NCBI GenBank assembly: GCA_019187405.1
Contig: JABAQZ010000023.1
Location: 171,274-235,273, forward strand
Length of the DNA: 64,000 nucleotides
DNA from: Ignavibacteria bacterium
GTDB taxonomy: Bacteria > Bacteroidota > Ignavibacteria > Tepidaquicellales > Tepidaquicellaceae
Reading direction: 5' to 3'
Shown: one piece after another, positions 1 to 11,200 of the stretch
Layout: each line of letters begins with the position of its first letter
Numbering within the stretch: the first letter of the stretch is position 1
Position numbers and translations under genes: made by a program
Notes under the pieces: model-generated
The model's input: only the letters and a program-made list of their open reading frames with translations
Databases searched by the model: none
Told to the model about the DNA's origin: nothing

Positions 1-2
1 TA

Positions 3-2411
3 ATACTATTAATGTATGTAATGATATTCTCTTCGGCGGTTTATTCTCAAACAGTAAAGGTTGTGGATAAGACAAATCTAACTCCGGTTGAAGGTGCAAA
101 GATTTATGATAATTCTGACATGAGCAAATTTGTCATTACAAATCAGAGCGGGAATGCAGATATATCCTCGCTTGGCGAAGCAGAAGTATTAAGAATTCAA
201 GCTGATGGATTTCAGGATATAATTATCGGAGTATCAGGTCTAAAAGCTGCAAAGAATATTATCGGAATGGTCGAGAGAAGTTATACCACGGACGAAGTGA
301 TTGTTTCAACAACAAATTTTGACCGTAATATAAAGCTGCAGCCTCAGCAGGTGGAAATATTAAATTCAGACAACATTAAATTTTATAATACTCAGACAAC
401 AGCAGACATGCTGTTAAACTCTGGAGATGTTTTGGTTCAGAAGAGTCAACTTGGAGGCGGTAGTCCAATTCTCAGAGGATTTGAAGCTAACAGAATTCTA
501 ATAAAAGTTGACGGTGTAAGACTTAACAATGCAATTTTCAGAGCAGGTCATCTGCAAAATGTTTTAAGGATTGATCAAAACATACTTGATAGAGCCGAAA
601 TACTTTATGGTCCCGGATCGGTAATTCACGGAAGTGATGCTATGGGAGGTTCGCTTAATTTCTATACTATGAAGCCGGTACTTTCTTCATCAAGCAAAGC
701 CCTTTTTAAAACTTCAGGATACGGAAGATTCAGCAGCGCCGACGAAGAAAAAACAGGGCATATAGATTTGAATTACGGAACTAAAAAATTTGGATTCCTT
801 GGTAGCTTTACTTATTCCGATTTCGGAGATCTCAAGCAGGGAAAGAATACAAATCCTTTTCTCGATACTCTATGGGATAGGAAATATCAGCAGGGCAGAA
901 TCAACGGTAAGGATACAATGCTTCTGACTGATGATGTTGACGTTCAGGCGAAATCAGGTTATCATCAATATGATATTCTCGGAAAGTTTTTATTCAGTCA
1001 AAGCAGTAATGTCGAGCATATTCTTAATATTCAGTTTTCCAATACCGGAGATGTACCAAGATATGACAGATTGTCTGAAATAAGACCTACCGGGTTATTC
1101 AGAAGCGCTGAATGGTATTATGGTCCGGAGAAAAGATTATTCGGTTCATATCAGCTCAATCTGAAATCCGAAAAGTCATTTTATTCTAATGCCAGCTTTA
1201 CGCTTGCTTATCAGGACATTGAAGAAAGCAGACATAATAGAAGCTGGAAAAGTAATTTTAAAACTAATAATGAAGAGAATGTAAAAGTGTTTTCAGGGAA
1301 TTTTGATTTCAATAAGACAATAAAGAATCATGCATTGAGTTACGGAGTTGAAGGAGATTATAATGACGTAACATCAACCGCGCAAAAAGTAAACATTGTT
1401 ACCGATTCAATAGCGCCTGCGCAGACAAGATATCCCGATGGCGGAAGTACGATGTTTAATATAGCAGGTTATCTGTTGGATAATTACGAAGCAAGTAAAT
1501 ATGCTTCGTTAACAGCCGGCTTGAGATATACTTATACTTCATTGAAATCCGAATTTAATGATACCACTTTTTTTAAGTTTCCATTTCAGACAGCCGAGTT
1601 GAATACCGGAGCATTGACGGGTAATCTCGGAGCAGTATTCATTCCTGAAGGAGACTGGAGAATAGCTATACTCGGTTCCACAGGATTTAGAAGCCCCAAT
1701 GTTGATGATATGGGTAAAATATTCGAAGGTTCATCTGTCAGCGGAGGAACGATAACAGTTCCAAACCCGGATTTGAAACCCGAATATCTGTATTCGGGGG
1801 AAATTAGTTTGAGTAAGATTTTTGATAACAGAGTTAAAATCGGCGGAACGGCTTATTACAGTTTTCTCACTGATATAATTGTTACGGATAAATATAACTT
1901 TAACGGCAGTCCGAGTTACATTTATGAAAATGACACACTTGAAGTTATAGCATCGCAAAATAAAGACGAAGGATATGTTTACGGTTATAATATTTATATG
2001 GACGCTGATTTGACAAACTGGTTTTCATTCAATGGTTCGGTAACATACACATACGGCAGGGTTAAAACGGATTCCACTGACGCACCGCTTGATCACATTC
2101 CTCCCGTATTTGGAAAAACCGGTTTTACAGTACATTTCCCGAAATTCAGAGGAGAGCTTTATACATTATTCAACGGATGGAAGCATATTTATGATTACAG
2201 TCCGGCGGGTGAAGATAATCTTGTTTACGCAACCCCGGAAGGTATGCCATCTTGGTTTACACTGAATCTTAAAGCTGCATATCAGGTCCAGCAGAATTTT
2301 TCGGTTGAATTGGGTTGGGACAATATTTTTAATTCAAGATACCGCGTATTTGCATCAGGAATTAGCGCTCCCGGCTCTAATTTTATCATAACATTGAGAG
2401 GAAATTATTAA
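3..2411 (+). CDS. TonB-dependent receptor, hemoglobin/heme-receptor-like (5' partial)
   Basis: Outer-membrane beta-barrel receptor that would import a metal-chelate or heme using TonB energy. The frame stays open to the window edge. The first ATG (12) sits inside a hydrophobic stretch ending ...FSSAVYSQ, which looks like the tail of a signal peptide, so the true start is probably upstream of base 1. Counting from that ATG, residues ~15-85 look like a carboxypeptidase-regulatory-like beta domain. Residues ~112-222 are the plug, with SPILRGFEANRILIKVDGVR and the YGPGSVIHGSDAMGG block typical of heme/hemoglobin receptors. The rest is a barrel ending in the aromatic residue Y, as expected for BAM substrates. 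A strong terminator follows at 2432. TonB-receptor identity is firm; the heme substrate is inferred from plug similarity only. Confidence 0.9.
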   Translation: MLLMYVMIFSSAVYSQTVKVVDKTNLTPVEGAKIYDNSDMSKFVITNQSGNADISSLGEAEVLRIQADGFQDIIIGVSGLKAAKNIIGMVERSYTTDEVIVSTTNFDRNIKLQPQQVEILNSDNIKFYNTQTTADMLLNSGDVLVQKSQLGGGSPILRGFEANRILIKVDGVRLNNAIFRAGHLQNVLRIDQNILDRAEILYGPGSVIHGSDAMGGSLNFYTMKPVLSSSSKALFKTSGYGRFSSADEEKTGHIDLNYGTKKFGFLGSFTYSDFGDLKQGKNTNPFLDTLWDRKYQQGRINGKDTMLLTDDVDVQAKSGYHQYDILGKFLFSQSSNVEHILNIQFSNTGDVPRYDRLSEIRPTGLFRSAEWYYGPEKRLFGSYQLNLKSEKSFYSNASFTLAYQDIEESRHNRSWKSNFKTNNEENVKVFSGNFDFNKTIKNHALSYGVEGDYNDVTSTAQKVNIVTDSIAPAQTRYPDGGSTMFNIAGYLLDNYEASKYASLTAGLRYTYTSLKSEFNDTTFFKFPFQTAELNTGALTGNLGAVFIPEGDWRIAILGSTGFRSPNVDDMGKIFEGSSVSGGTITVPNPDLKPEYLYSGEISLSKIFDNRVKIGGTAYYSFLTDIIVTDKYNFNGSPSYIYENDTLEVIASQNKDEGYVYGYNIYMDADLTNWFSFNGSVTYTYGRVKTDSTDAPLDHIPPVFGKTGFTVHFPKFRGELYTLFNGWKHIYDYSPAGEDNLVYATPEGMPSWFTLNLKAAYQVQQNFSVELGWDNIFNSRYRVFASGISAPGSNFIITLRGNY

Positions 2412-2431
2412 ATACCTTTCTTGAATATATT

Positions 2432-2466
2432 AAAGAGGAATCAGATATTTTGATTCCTCTTTTCTT
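2432..2466 (+). terminator. Rho-independent terminator after the first TonB receptor
   Basis: A perfect 12-bp stem (AAAGAGGAATCA at 2432-2443 and TGATTCCTCTTT at 2451-2462) with a 7-nt loop runs into a short T-rich tail 21 bases past the stop codon. It separates the first receptor from the next transcription unit. Confidence 0.85.
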
Positions 2467-2626
2467 AATTCTTACAAGAGATTTTTTCCTGATGCAGAAT
2501 TTATTTTATTACTGATTAAAAAAATTTTATGCAGTTGTAAAAAAGTTACAGAAAAAACTTTTGTAAATTGTTTTATAATGATAATTAATTGTAAAAAAGT
2601 TCAATAGATTTAAAAAACAGATTTAA

Positions 2627-4774
2627 ATGAAAAAAATGAAAAATTTAGTATATACAATTTTATTGTTTATGTCATTGTCGCAGTTTTCGATTGCGCAGGA
2701 AGAAGATGAAAAGGAAGAAGGCGATACGCTTGAAGCAGAGACACAGGAAATTATCATCACCGGTACGAGAACTCCCGAAAAAATAATTGACATACCATTC
2801 TCGGTGTTTAAGGTAGATAAAAAAGAACTGAAATACGGCAGAAACTTAAGTCTCAAAGATGTGCTGGCAGATGTACCTGGTCTCTTTCTTCAGACAAGAT
2901 ACGGAAGTCATGATACAAAAGTATCGATAAGAGGCTATGGTACTCGTTCAAATACGGGAGTAAGAGGTATAAGAATACTTCAAGATGCAATTCCCGAATC
3001 AGAGCCGGATGGAGAAACAAACATTGATGCAATTGATTATTCGTCTCTTTCCACTGTGGAAGTAGCCAAAGGAAATTTATCCTCTCTTTATACAAATGCG
3101 CCCGGAGGCGTAATAAATTTTATTACAGATATGGATTTTTCGACAAATTATGTGAAGCAGACAAATCAGATCGGTTCATTTGATCTTCGCCAAAACGGCG
3201 TTAAGACGGGATTAATGACAAAGAATTATAAATTTTATTTGTCATATAATTACAGAAATTATGAAGGGTTCAGGGACCATAGCAATGAATACATCCACTT
3301 ACTTAATTCGATTCTCCAGATTTATCCCGACAGCCGGACAACCATTTCGGTTTTGGGAAACTATGCAAACGGACTCATAAAAAATCCGGGATCACTTACA
3401 AAGGAGCAGTATGAGAATGATCCTTCGCAGGCATATTCAGTAGCCGTATCAAGTGATTTTAAAAGAGATCTCGGAAAGGGAAGAATCGGCATCAGATACA
3501 ATACGTCATTCGGTAAAAAAAATCAGAATGAACTTGAGGCAACGGGATATCTTCAGATAAGAAATCTTCAGTTTACCACAAACACTTTATATACATTTAG
3601 CGACAGATATTCTTTGGGAGGAATTTTCAGGTATGCAAATAAATCTGATTTATTTTCTCATAAAAATGTGTTTTCCACTGGTTTGGATTACAATTATGTT
3701 TACGGACCTTATTCATCATTTAATAATGTTGCCGGTACAAAAGGAGATGATCTTCAGCATGAGAACATCGAAAAACTTAATAACGCGGGATTATACTTTC
3801 AGGATCAGTTTTATTTTTATAAAGATATTTCATCTATATTTATTTCAGGGAGGTATGACGACGTAAATATTTCAAATGACAATCAGCTTTTCAGCTTACA
3901 GAATTCCGTAAGAAGATTTTCGAGATTTACTCCCCGTATTGCATTAAACTTTAAGATAACTCCTAAAATAGCAGCATATACATCTTATGGTTTTGCTTTC
4001 AATACGCCTGCTGCGGCTGAGCTCAGCAATTATTCTTACAGTTCGAATTCAGGACTTACAACATTAAATCCGGATCTTGAACCTGAAAAATCTAAGAACT
4101 TCGAAATCGGTATCAAGGGTAATGTATTCGGAAAAACAGATGCTTTGGAAAAAATATTTTTTGAAGTTACTTTTTATAATACTGAAGTTGAAAATGAGAT
4201 AGTACCTTTTGTAATCAATGATGCAGCATATTTCAGGAATGCAGCAAATACTAACAGGAAGGGAATTGAAATGGGACTTAAGTTAGAGATGTTTGAAGGA
4301 CTTGAAGTGATGACAAATTATACCTTTTCAGATTTTCAATACAAAGATTATACTGCAATAAATTATACTGCTGGCGGAGATACGCTGTCTGCAAATTACT
4401 CGGGGAATATCGTCCCGGGTTTTCCTAAAGATATAGTAAATTTCATTTTAAATTATAAATTCAAATTCAGAAAAGACTTCACCGGGTTGATACAATGGGA
4501 CATGGATTACATTGGTAGAATGTATGTTGATGATGCTAATTCAGATAAAACTTCCGATTATTTTTATGGCAACTGTATGCTTGGGATGAATTATACAGCA
4601 GGGAATTTTAATTTTCTTCTTACGGGAGGAGTTAAAAATATTTTTGACAGAAAGTATGTTGGATATGTAAACATAAACGCAAATCCAGAGCTGCCTCCGG
4701 ATGAGCGAAGATATTATGAACCTGGTGAGCCAAGAAATTTTTACACGGGATTAAACATTGGTTACGGATTTTAA
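2627..4774 (+). CDS. TonB-dependent receptor, FecA/siderophore-like
   Basis: Second outer-membrane TonB-dependent receptor, 715 aa. The first ~24 residues form a signal peptide ending ...FSIAQ. A short acidic linker (EEDEKEEGD) precedes the plug at ~38-160, which contains IIITGTRTPEKI, SIRGYGTRSNTGVRGIRI and AKGNLSSLYTNAPGGVINF. The remaining ~550 residues are barrel, with NPDLEPEKSKNFEIG and a C-terminal aromatic (...GYGF). It lacks the N-terminal carboxypeptidase-like domain of the preceding receptor. Only 19 bases separate it from the downstream secreted BNR protein, so the two are probably co-transcribed. The substrate (ferric citrate or another siderophore) is inferred from plug type and not shown by the sequence. 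Confidence 0.9.
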   Translation: MKKMKNLVYTILLFMSLSQFSIAQEEDEKEEGDTLEAETQEIIITGTRTPEKIIDIPFSVFKVDKKELKYGRNLSLKDVLADVPGLFLQTRYGSHDTKVSIRGYGTRSNTGVRGIRILQDAIPESEPDGETNIDAIDYSSLSTVEVAKGNLSSLYTNAPGGVINFITDMDFSTNYVKQTNQIGSFDLRQNGVKTGLMTKNYKFYLSYNYRNYEGFRDHSNEYIHLLNSILQIYPDSRTTISVLGNYANGLIKNPGSLTKEQYENDPSQAYSVAVSSDFKRDLGKGRIGIRYNTSFGKKNQNELEATGYLQIRNLQFTTNTLYTFSDRYSLGGIFRYANKSDLFSHKNVFSTGLDYNYVYGPYSSFNNVAGTKGDDLQHENIEKLNNAGLYFQDQFYFYKDISSIFISGRYDDVNISNDNQLFSLQNSVRRFSRFTPRIALNFKITPKIAAYTSYGFAFNTPAAAELSNYSYSSNSGLTTLNPDLEPEKSKNFEIGIKGNVFGKTDALEKIFFEVTFYNTEVENEIVPFVINDAAYFRNAANTNRKGIEMGLKLEMFEGLEVMTNYTFSDFQYKDYTAINYTAGGDTLSANYSGNIVPGFPKDIVNFILNYKFKFRKDFTGLIQWDMDYIGRMYVDDANSDKTSDYFYGNCMLGMNYTAGNFNFLLTGGVKNIFDRKYVGYVNINANPELPPDERRYYEPGEPRNFYTGLNIGYGF

Positions 4775-4793
4775 AAAATTCACTGAAATTTAA

Positions 4794-6410
4794 ATGAATA
4801 CATTGCGAATAAAAAAAATTATCACATTCATTTTATTGCTTACCAGTGTTGGCTTAAATGCGCAGATAACAAACTTCAGGATTCATCCGTCATTGAACCC
4901 GCAAATAGAGCCTTCAGTATCGAGGCACCCGGAAAACGAATTAATAATGTTTGCAAGCGCTTATACAATTACTGCTGCTTTTAGGAGTGAAGGCGTTTAT
5001 GTGTCAACCGACGGAGGATTTACATGGCATGGAAGCGATACCTGCAACAGCGGTTCTTCTACAAATAATCACGGAGGCGATCCCGGTCCGGTAATCGACA
5101 GATATGGTAACTTAATCTTAACTCATCAGGGAGGATTTATTACGGGAATGTTCTCCAATACATCTTCAAATCTCGGTGCTTCCTGGACGACAAATTATCA
5201 AATTGCTTCCGGTGATCAGGACAAAGGAACTCCCGGTACTGACGATGTTAATTCGAGCAGTTATTACGGCAGATCATATCTTGTGTGGACAAAATATCTG
5301 TCTCCATTTCCCATCGTTATCTCATATACAACTAACAGCGGTATTAACTGGAATTCCGTTATTCAAATAAATTCCACGCCATCTGGATATTATTCCTTAG
5401 GTTCAGATATTAAAGTAAACAATCAGGGCGTTGTTTATGTTTGTTGGGCTGCTGCAATTACAACTTCGCCTCAAAATGAAAAATTCTGCGGATTTGCAAA
5501 ATCTAACAATGGCGGTGTAAGCTGGGATGTTAATGAAAATGCATTTGAAATGAACGGTGTGAAAACATCTTCGCTTCAACCATGGAACATCCGAATAAAC
5601 GGATATCCTCACATTGAAACAGATAAAACGGGAAGTATGTATAACGGTTTCGTTTACATTGTAACAGGAGAAAAAAATCTTTCTCCGGCTGGAACGGATC
5701 CTGACATTATATTTCATCGATCAACTGACGGCGGGAATACATGGTCAGAAGGAATCCGCGTAAATCAAGATCCTCTGAACAATGGAAAAGTTCAATACTT
5801 CCCTGCAATATGCACTGATGAAAACGGAGGGATCAATGTAATTTATTATGACAACAGAAATATCTCTTCCGATTCTATGGATGTTTATTTATCGCGATCT
5901 ACAGATGCAGGTTTGACATGGCATGATTACAGAATTAATCAATTTCGTTTTGTGCCAAAAACAGTGATTGGCTCCGTTGGAGCAGGCAATCAAGGAGATA
6001 ATATTGCTGTTATCTTTACAAACGGCAAACTCCAGCCGATGTGGATGGCTGATTATACGGGAGTCTATCAAATTTGGTCCGCTATGATAGATCTTAATAC
6101 TATTGGAATAAATCAAATAACAAACGAATTACCCGGTGATTTAAACCTATTGCAGAATTATCCAAATCCATTCAATCCCGAGACGATTATAAATTTCAGT
6201 TTACCTCATGATGCATTTACGAAATTAATAATATCAGACATAACCGGAAAGCAAATCGCAGAGCTGCTGAATAAATATACAAAAGCCGGATATTATTCAT
6301 TTCCATTCAATGCGAGTAATCTCTCAGGAGGAATATATTTTTATACTTTGGTAACCGAAAACAATGGAAGAATTCGACAAGTTTCAAAAAAAATGCTTTT
6401 GGTTAAATAA
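4794..6410 (+). CDS. Secreted BNR-repeat (sialidase-like fold) protein with T9SS sorting domain
   Basis: Predicted exported six-bladed-propeller protein, 538 aa. A signal peptide of ~24 residues ends ...GLNAQ. Asp-box (BNR) motifs recur: STDGGFTWHG, SNNGGVSWD, STDGGNTWSEG and STDAGLTWHD. The catalytic Arg triad and Tyr/Glu pair of true sialidases cannot be assigned by eye, so no sialidase activity is claimed. NYPNPFNP at residues 455-462 opens a C-terminal type A sorting domain ending ...KKMLLVK, which directs secretion or anchoring through the type IX system. It lies 19 bases after a TonB receptor, which hints at a surface function paired with uptake. Confidence 0.85.
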   Translation: MNTLRIKKIITFILLLTSVGLNAQITNFRIHPSLNPQIEPSVSRHPENELIMFASAYTITAAFRSEGVYVSTDGGFTWHGSDTCNSGSSTNNHGGDPGPVIDRYGNLILTHQGGFITGMFSNTSSNLGASWTTNYQIASGDQDKGTPGTDDVNSSSYYGRSYLVWTKYLSPFPIVISYTTNSGINWNSVIQINSTPSGYYSLGSDIKVNNQGVVYVCWAAAITTSPQNEKFCGFAKSNNGGVSWDVNENAFEMNGVKTSSLQPWNIRINGYPHIETDKTGSMYNGFVYIVTGEKNLSPAGTDPDIIFHRSTDGGNTWSEGIRVNQDPLNNGKVQYFPAICTDENGGINVIYYDNRNISSDSMDVYLSRSTDAGLTWHDYRINQFRFVPKTVIGSVGAGNQGDNIAVIFTNGKLQPMWMADYTGVYQIWSAMIDLNTIGINQITNELPGDLNLLQNYPNPFNPETIINFSLPHDAFTKLIISDITGKQIAELLNKYTKAGYYSFPFNASNLSGGIYFYTLVTENNGRIRQVSKKMLLVK

Positions 6411-6512
6411 CGACATTTGTCATCCTAAGAATTACAAAAAAAGAGTAATTTTAGAAAAAAACAAAATCAGATGGAATATTTACAAATCTAACGGGAGAAT
6501 TCACGTCTGGTT

Positions 6513-7946
6513 TTATTTAAATTCTTCGGCTTTCTCAAACAGCCATAATTTTAATCCGAAGTGATTAGTTTTAACTAACGTGATTTCATTTTTTATATTT
6601 ATGGAAAAAAAGTGATTGCCATCTTTGTTTAAATTGGTCTTTTGTCTGATCATTTCATTTACAATTTTCAGAAAATTATAAAATGAATCCTTAAACCCAT
6701 CTTGTATATCGCTTTCTCTTTTTAGGTAATGTCTGAATGAATCAATATGATTAATAGCCAGCTCATAAAAACCTTTCTCATAATAAATCTGCAGAAGAAT
6801 AAGTTTCAGTTGTATTTTTACAATAAAATTTGAAAAGTTTACTCTTGAGAAAAGCTCAAGAGCTTTATCAAGATTGTTTTTCTTAAATTCAATGTAAGCA
6901 TAACAAAAATTCAAAGTGTTATCTTTTTCTTCCGTAAGTTTATCTTTAAAACAATTTATATAATCTTCAGCCCATCCGAATTCATTAACTCTTACGGCAA
7001 TTTTGACATAATTCATAAAATCCAGATACATGATTTTTCCCAATTCGATTGTGCCTTTTTCAAAATTTTCTGCCGATAATAGAAAATGTTCTTTCATAAA
7101 GTCGGTTCTGCATTGAAAGTTATACATGTCGGCGCAGAATCCACCCATGTGCAGATAATACATATATTTGTCATACATACTGAATTCATCATAATGACTC
7201 TCGAAAAGTTCTTTCAGCTTGAAAAAAAACTGCTCTTTGCCGTTCGTTTCAAGAAGTATTATATAGTAATACATAAGAAGAGTAGGATTATGCTGGTTGT
7301 CTCTGTTTTTTATAAAATTGAAAACTTCGTCAAACATGTTAAATTTGTATTTGAAATTATTCTGTTTGTTCTCATGTAGCATAGTATTATAAAGTCTGAG
7401 AAATCGAATTAATGCATATTCGAGAAGGTTGTCGAGCTGTTCCTGAAACAATTCAAAATGTGAATTCGGTTCTTTGGGAGAATAAAATGATTTCAATTCT
7501 TCGCTTAAGTCCAGCATTGCATAGAAATAAAACTCATCTTTAACGGTTTTTGATTCATTTTCAGAAACAACATTTTTGTAAAGCTGTTTGAATAGAGAAT
7601 CCTGGGCTCTGCTTCTGTATTGCTCAAGCAGGATTTTATTTTTTAGATGCGTTTTTTCTTCAATTCCTTCCGAAACAAGAAATTTTTTGACGGCTGCCAG
7701 GAGATCCGAAGAAATATTTTTTAATTTATGATAATCAAACTTATCCTTTCCGAATACATTTCTGAATACAAGCTCATCGGAAAGTTTTTCCGAATCGAAC
7801 CGTGGATGAAACTTTTTTAGATAATCGAACAGCGAAATGACATTTTTATTTTTATTAAAATAAGGAGACCGGACAAATTCTCTGAGTGATTTCATATCTT
7901 TCGATGAAAATGATTTGAGCAAGAGAATTAATTTAGTATTATGCAT
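6513..7946 (-). CDS. Conserved protein of unknown function (alpha-helical, possibly TPR-like)
   Basis: 477 aa, no signal peptide, no transmembrane segment, probably cytoplasmic and almost entirely helical. The N-terminus carries SFSSKDMKSLREFVRSPYFN followed by LFDYLKKFHPRF, a signature I associate with an uncharacterised family common in Ignavibacteria and other Bacteroidota. The middle and C-terminal thirds show helix pairs such as YCYAYIEFKKNNLDKALELF and QIYYEKGFYELAINHIDSF that resemble degenerate TPRs, suggesting a protein-protein scaffold. Transcription converges with the BNR gene. It stands alone, so context gives no function. Confidence 0.75.
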   Translation of the reverse strand: MHNTKLILLLKSFSSKDMKSLREFVRSPYFNKNKNVISLFDYLKKFHPRFDSEKLSDELVFRNVFGKDKFDYHKLKNISSDLLAAVKKFLVSEGIEEKTHLKNKILLEQYRSRAQDSLFKQLYKNVVSENESKTVKDEFYFYAMLDLSEELKSFYSPKEPNSHFELFQEQLDNLLEYALIRFLRLYNTMLHENKQNNFKYKFNMFDEVFNFIKNRDNQHNPTLLMYYYIILLETNGKEQFFFKLKELFESHYDEFSMYDKYMYYLHMGGFCADMYNFQCRTDFMKEHFLLSAENFEKGTIELGKIMYLDFMNYVKIAVRVNEFGWAEDYINCFKDKLTEEKDNTLNFCYAYIEFKKNNLDKALELFSRVNFSNFIVKIQLKLILLQIYYEKGFYELAINHIDSFRHYLKRESDIQDGFKDSFYNFLKIVNEMIRQKTNLNKDGNHFFSINIKNEITLVKTNHFGLKLWLFEKAEEFK

Positions 7947-8285
7947 TTGTTAAAAATTTCTAATTTAAAAAATCCAAAAACTGTAATAACGAAACAATAT
8001 TAAACATTGTTGTTATATGATACAAAAAATATTACAATAAAATTTTCTAAAATCTAAAAAATTTTTCTTTGTTTTGATAATATTTATTAAATATTTTTGA
8101 ATAAATGGCGTAACGATGACAATATTTTTATTCAAATTTTTCACTCCCGTATCAGTCTTTATCTTACATCGTACGCCAAACGTTAATGATAAAATATTCT
8201 CAAAAATACGGGGGTGGTTTTAAAATCAGAATTCGATATAAAAAAATAAATTCATTAAATAAAATCTAATAATTAAAAAACTGAA
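7947..8285. other. Divergent AT-rich intergenic region
   Basis: 339 bases between two divergently transcribed genes. Both promoters must lie here, but none is clear by eye. The only GC-rich patches are the interleaved complementary segments at 8106-8216, described separately. Confidence 0.6.
8106..8216 (+). promoter_or_regulatory. Candidate structured leader: interleaved complementary segments (A-B-A'-B')
   Basis: TGGCGTAACGATG (8106-8118) is complementary to CATCGTACGCCA (8167-8178) apart from one bulged A. CACTCCCGTAT (8142-8152) is complementary to ATACGGGGGTG (8206-8216) with one G-T pair. The order A-B-A'-B' means both stems together would form an H-type pseudoknot; alternatively they are mutually exclusive. 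The element ends about 70 bases before the start of the 8286 gene. I recognise no known riboswitch class. Direction is assumed from the downstream gene. Confidence 0.35.
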
Positions 8286-11200
8286 ATGAAAACTATTCAA
8301 ACTTTACTTATTCTGATACTGATGATGCTGATGATTTCTGGAGGGAATTCTTTTTCTCAGCAAACGGATCAGCATAAAAAATACCCGGGATCTCATAAAA
8401 GAGGTGTAAAAAAAGTTGATGAGGAATTTGTAAAAAAACAAATTGGAAAGAACACAAAATCTCTTAAGAAAGACTTAAGAGGAACTTGGACATTAGAAGA
8501 AGATTTTGAATCGGGAACGTTTCCTCCCACCGGCTGGAATGTAATATACGGTGCAACTGAATGGGAACAGGCATTTTACAGCTCTTATGGAAGCGGCAGT
8601 TATTCAATGTTCTATTCAAGCTGGGACTGTAATTACAGCGACAATGAAATATATACTTCGAATTTCGGACCGACAGTTTTCGGAGAAAAATTATATTTTG
8701 ATTTTGCCTATGCTCCTTATGAAGATGAATTTGGTACATATTATGATGCTCTGGAAATATTTTATTATGATAGTAGTTCTTCTTCATGGTATTCACTCGA
8801 GTATATTTACGGCGATTCACTTCAGACAGCGCCTGCAACAAGTTCGTATTTTGAGCCGACTTCTACTGAATGGGGAACTTATGAAATAGATATTCCTGAA
8901 TATACTAATCAGCTTTATTTCAAAGTTTTGGAAAACTGCAGTAATAATATTTACATCGATAACATAAGAATAGGAACACCGATAATTTCTTATGATGCAG
9001 CGGTAAAACAAGTTTATGCACTCGGAAGACTGCCGAGATTGTTTCATGCTAACGATACAATTTCTGCTGTGATTGAAAACTTAGGCTTGACAAACTTAGT
9101 CAATCTTCCAGTTTTTTTGGAAATTACAGGAGCAAATACAATGTTAGATACAATTGAGATTCCCAATCTGCCTCCGATGTCTTCCGTTTTAGTTACATTC
9201 AAACCATTTAATCCCGCAGTCAACGGCAATCATGTGATACATGTAACGGTTCCGCATACTGATAATAACAACAGCAATGATTCAGCAATTTATCTTTGCA
9301 ATGTAAATCCAAACACTTTTTCTTATTCAGACACCTCCGATACACCGGTGGGAGGTGTGGGATACTATGATGCTATTTACTTCATCAGTAAATACAGAGT
9401 TTCGGCGCCAAATAGTGTTGTTACGGAAATTAAATGGAGAGTTCCTGGTGCATACTTTGATGTAAGGGCTGTCGGGCAAATGATAAGAGGAGTTGTATTA
9501 GATTCAACCGGTAAAATAATGGCAAAATCAGATCCACTGTATCTTACGGAGGATGATCTCGAAACAACTGTAACTTTGAAAATTGCAAATCCCGTACCTT
9601 ATAAAATTACAAATTCGAATGGTTGGTTTTATGGAGGAGTGGAAGTCAACGATCCGATATTTGACGAATTTTTCTGGATGGCAGATAATCAGTATGAAGA
9701 TCCGTTAAGAGACAATGCAATGTATCTGGGATTTTCACAAGTGCTTGGAATCGGAGAAACAGTCCCTTTATATTCCGGTGGGGAGAGGTTTTATAACCAA
9801 TCCGTAGTATCGGCAAGCTATACTGTTGATGCAGGAGTATCAAGTATTGGTACGGTATCGCAAGCATATTACAATTCTTCGACTATTTCCCCGTCGGGAA
9901 AAGTTTTTAACGCCGGAACAGGTAATGCAACATTCACTGTAACAAGGAGAATTTCTCCCGGAGGTTATGTAAGCACAAAAACAGTAACAGCGCTTGCTCC
10001 CAACTCATCGGCGAATGTCACATTTGATTCATGGACGTTTACATCCGGTACGCAGTATTCTGTAAGAGATTCAGTTGTTCTCTCTGGCGACATGAATTCT
10101 TCTAACAACGTGCTTTCTGGTTCGATCACTCCGAGAATAGCAAAAGAGATGGCAGTGTTATGGCAGAAGAATGAAGACAGGGACAGTCTTGTCAGAGCAA
10201 TCTTGCAGGATGGAAGATATGCAAATAATTTTGATACGATTGACATCAATTATCAGGGAACATACAGAACCTGGAAAATCTTGTTTGCAAATCCAAAGTC
10301 ATACAGAGAATTTTTAACAAGAGTAAGAGATTCTTTAAAATCATTTATTGATGCTTCAACATCATTAAACAAAAAAACGCTTGTTGTATTTGGTGACAGA
10401 CTGGCGCAGAGATATGATCCGGATGGATTTGATTATACATATAATCCCGCTGATTCGGTTTTCCTGAGACAGTATCTAAAAGCTGCATATACCGGACAGG
10501 ACTGGATCAATAATGTATTTAACAGTCAGAGTAAATTCAAAGGATTGGGATTCTTTAATGGCGTTACACAGGATTCTGTTTCTTATCCTATGTATTCAAG
10601 TCCGAGTCTTATAAAGCCGGTTAACGGGGGAAGTACTGCATTTCTGCCAGTCTCGGTCAGCAGTTCGGATTCTTCTATTGCAGTATGTTATGCAGGAACT
10701 AACTTCAATACATTTTTTATGACAAACAGAATTTCGGATTTAAGAGCAACAGATAATTCCACCGAAGGTCCCGTAAATGTATATTCGAGAATCATAGACT
10801 GGCTGCAGAGCATATCGACAGGCAATAAAATTCTCAGCTTGACCATGCTGATAGAAGGATTTTATGATTCCGGAAGCAATTTTATGACAAGCGATACGGT
10901 AACAGTTAATATCAGAAGCAACAGTCCTCCATACAATCTTATTGAATCAAAAAAAGCATATCTGAACTCTTCAGGATCGGCATCTGTACAGTACAGCTCT
11001 GTTTCAAACGGAGTAAATTACTACATACAGATTCTCCACCGCAACGGGCTTCAAACATGGAGCAGGATTCCTCAGAGTTTTTCTTCAAACAGCATGAGTT
11101 ATAATTTTACAACTGACTCCGCAAAAGCATACGGATTTAATATGATAAAGAATGGATCGAAATGGGTTCTTTATACGGGAGACGTAAATCAAGACGGAAT

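Noticed and set aside
4794..6410. True sialidase assignment for BNR-repeat proteins (also 23586-25622)
   Set aside because: Asp boxes are present, but the Arg triad and catalytic Tyr/Glu could not be located; only the fold is claimed.
6364..6564. 66-codon frame overlapping the end of the BNR gene
   Set aside because: Starts inside the BNR gene and overlaps the opposite-strand gene; composition is intergenic.
8106..8178. Ends of an insertion sequence (inverted TGGCGTA...TACGCCA)
   Set aside because: Only 73 bases long with no transposase remnant or target duplication; the interleaving with a second complementary pair favours a regulatory structure.
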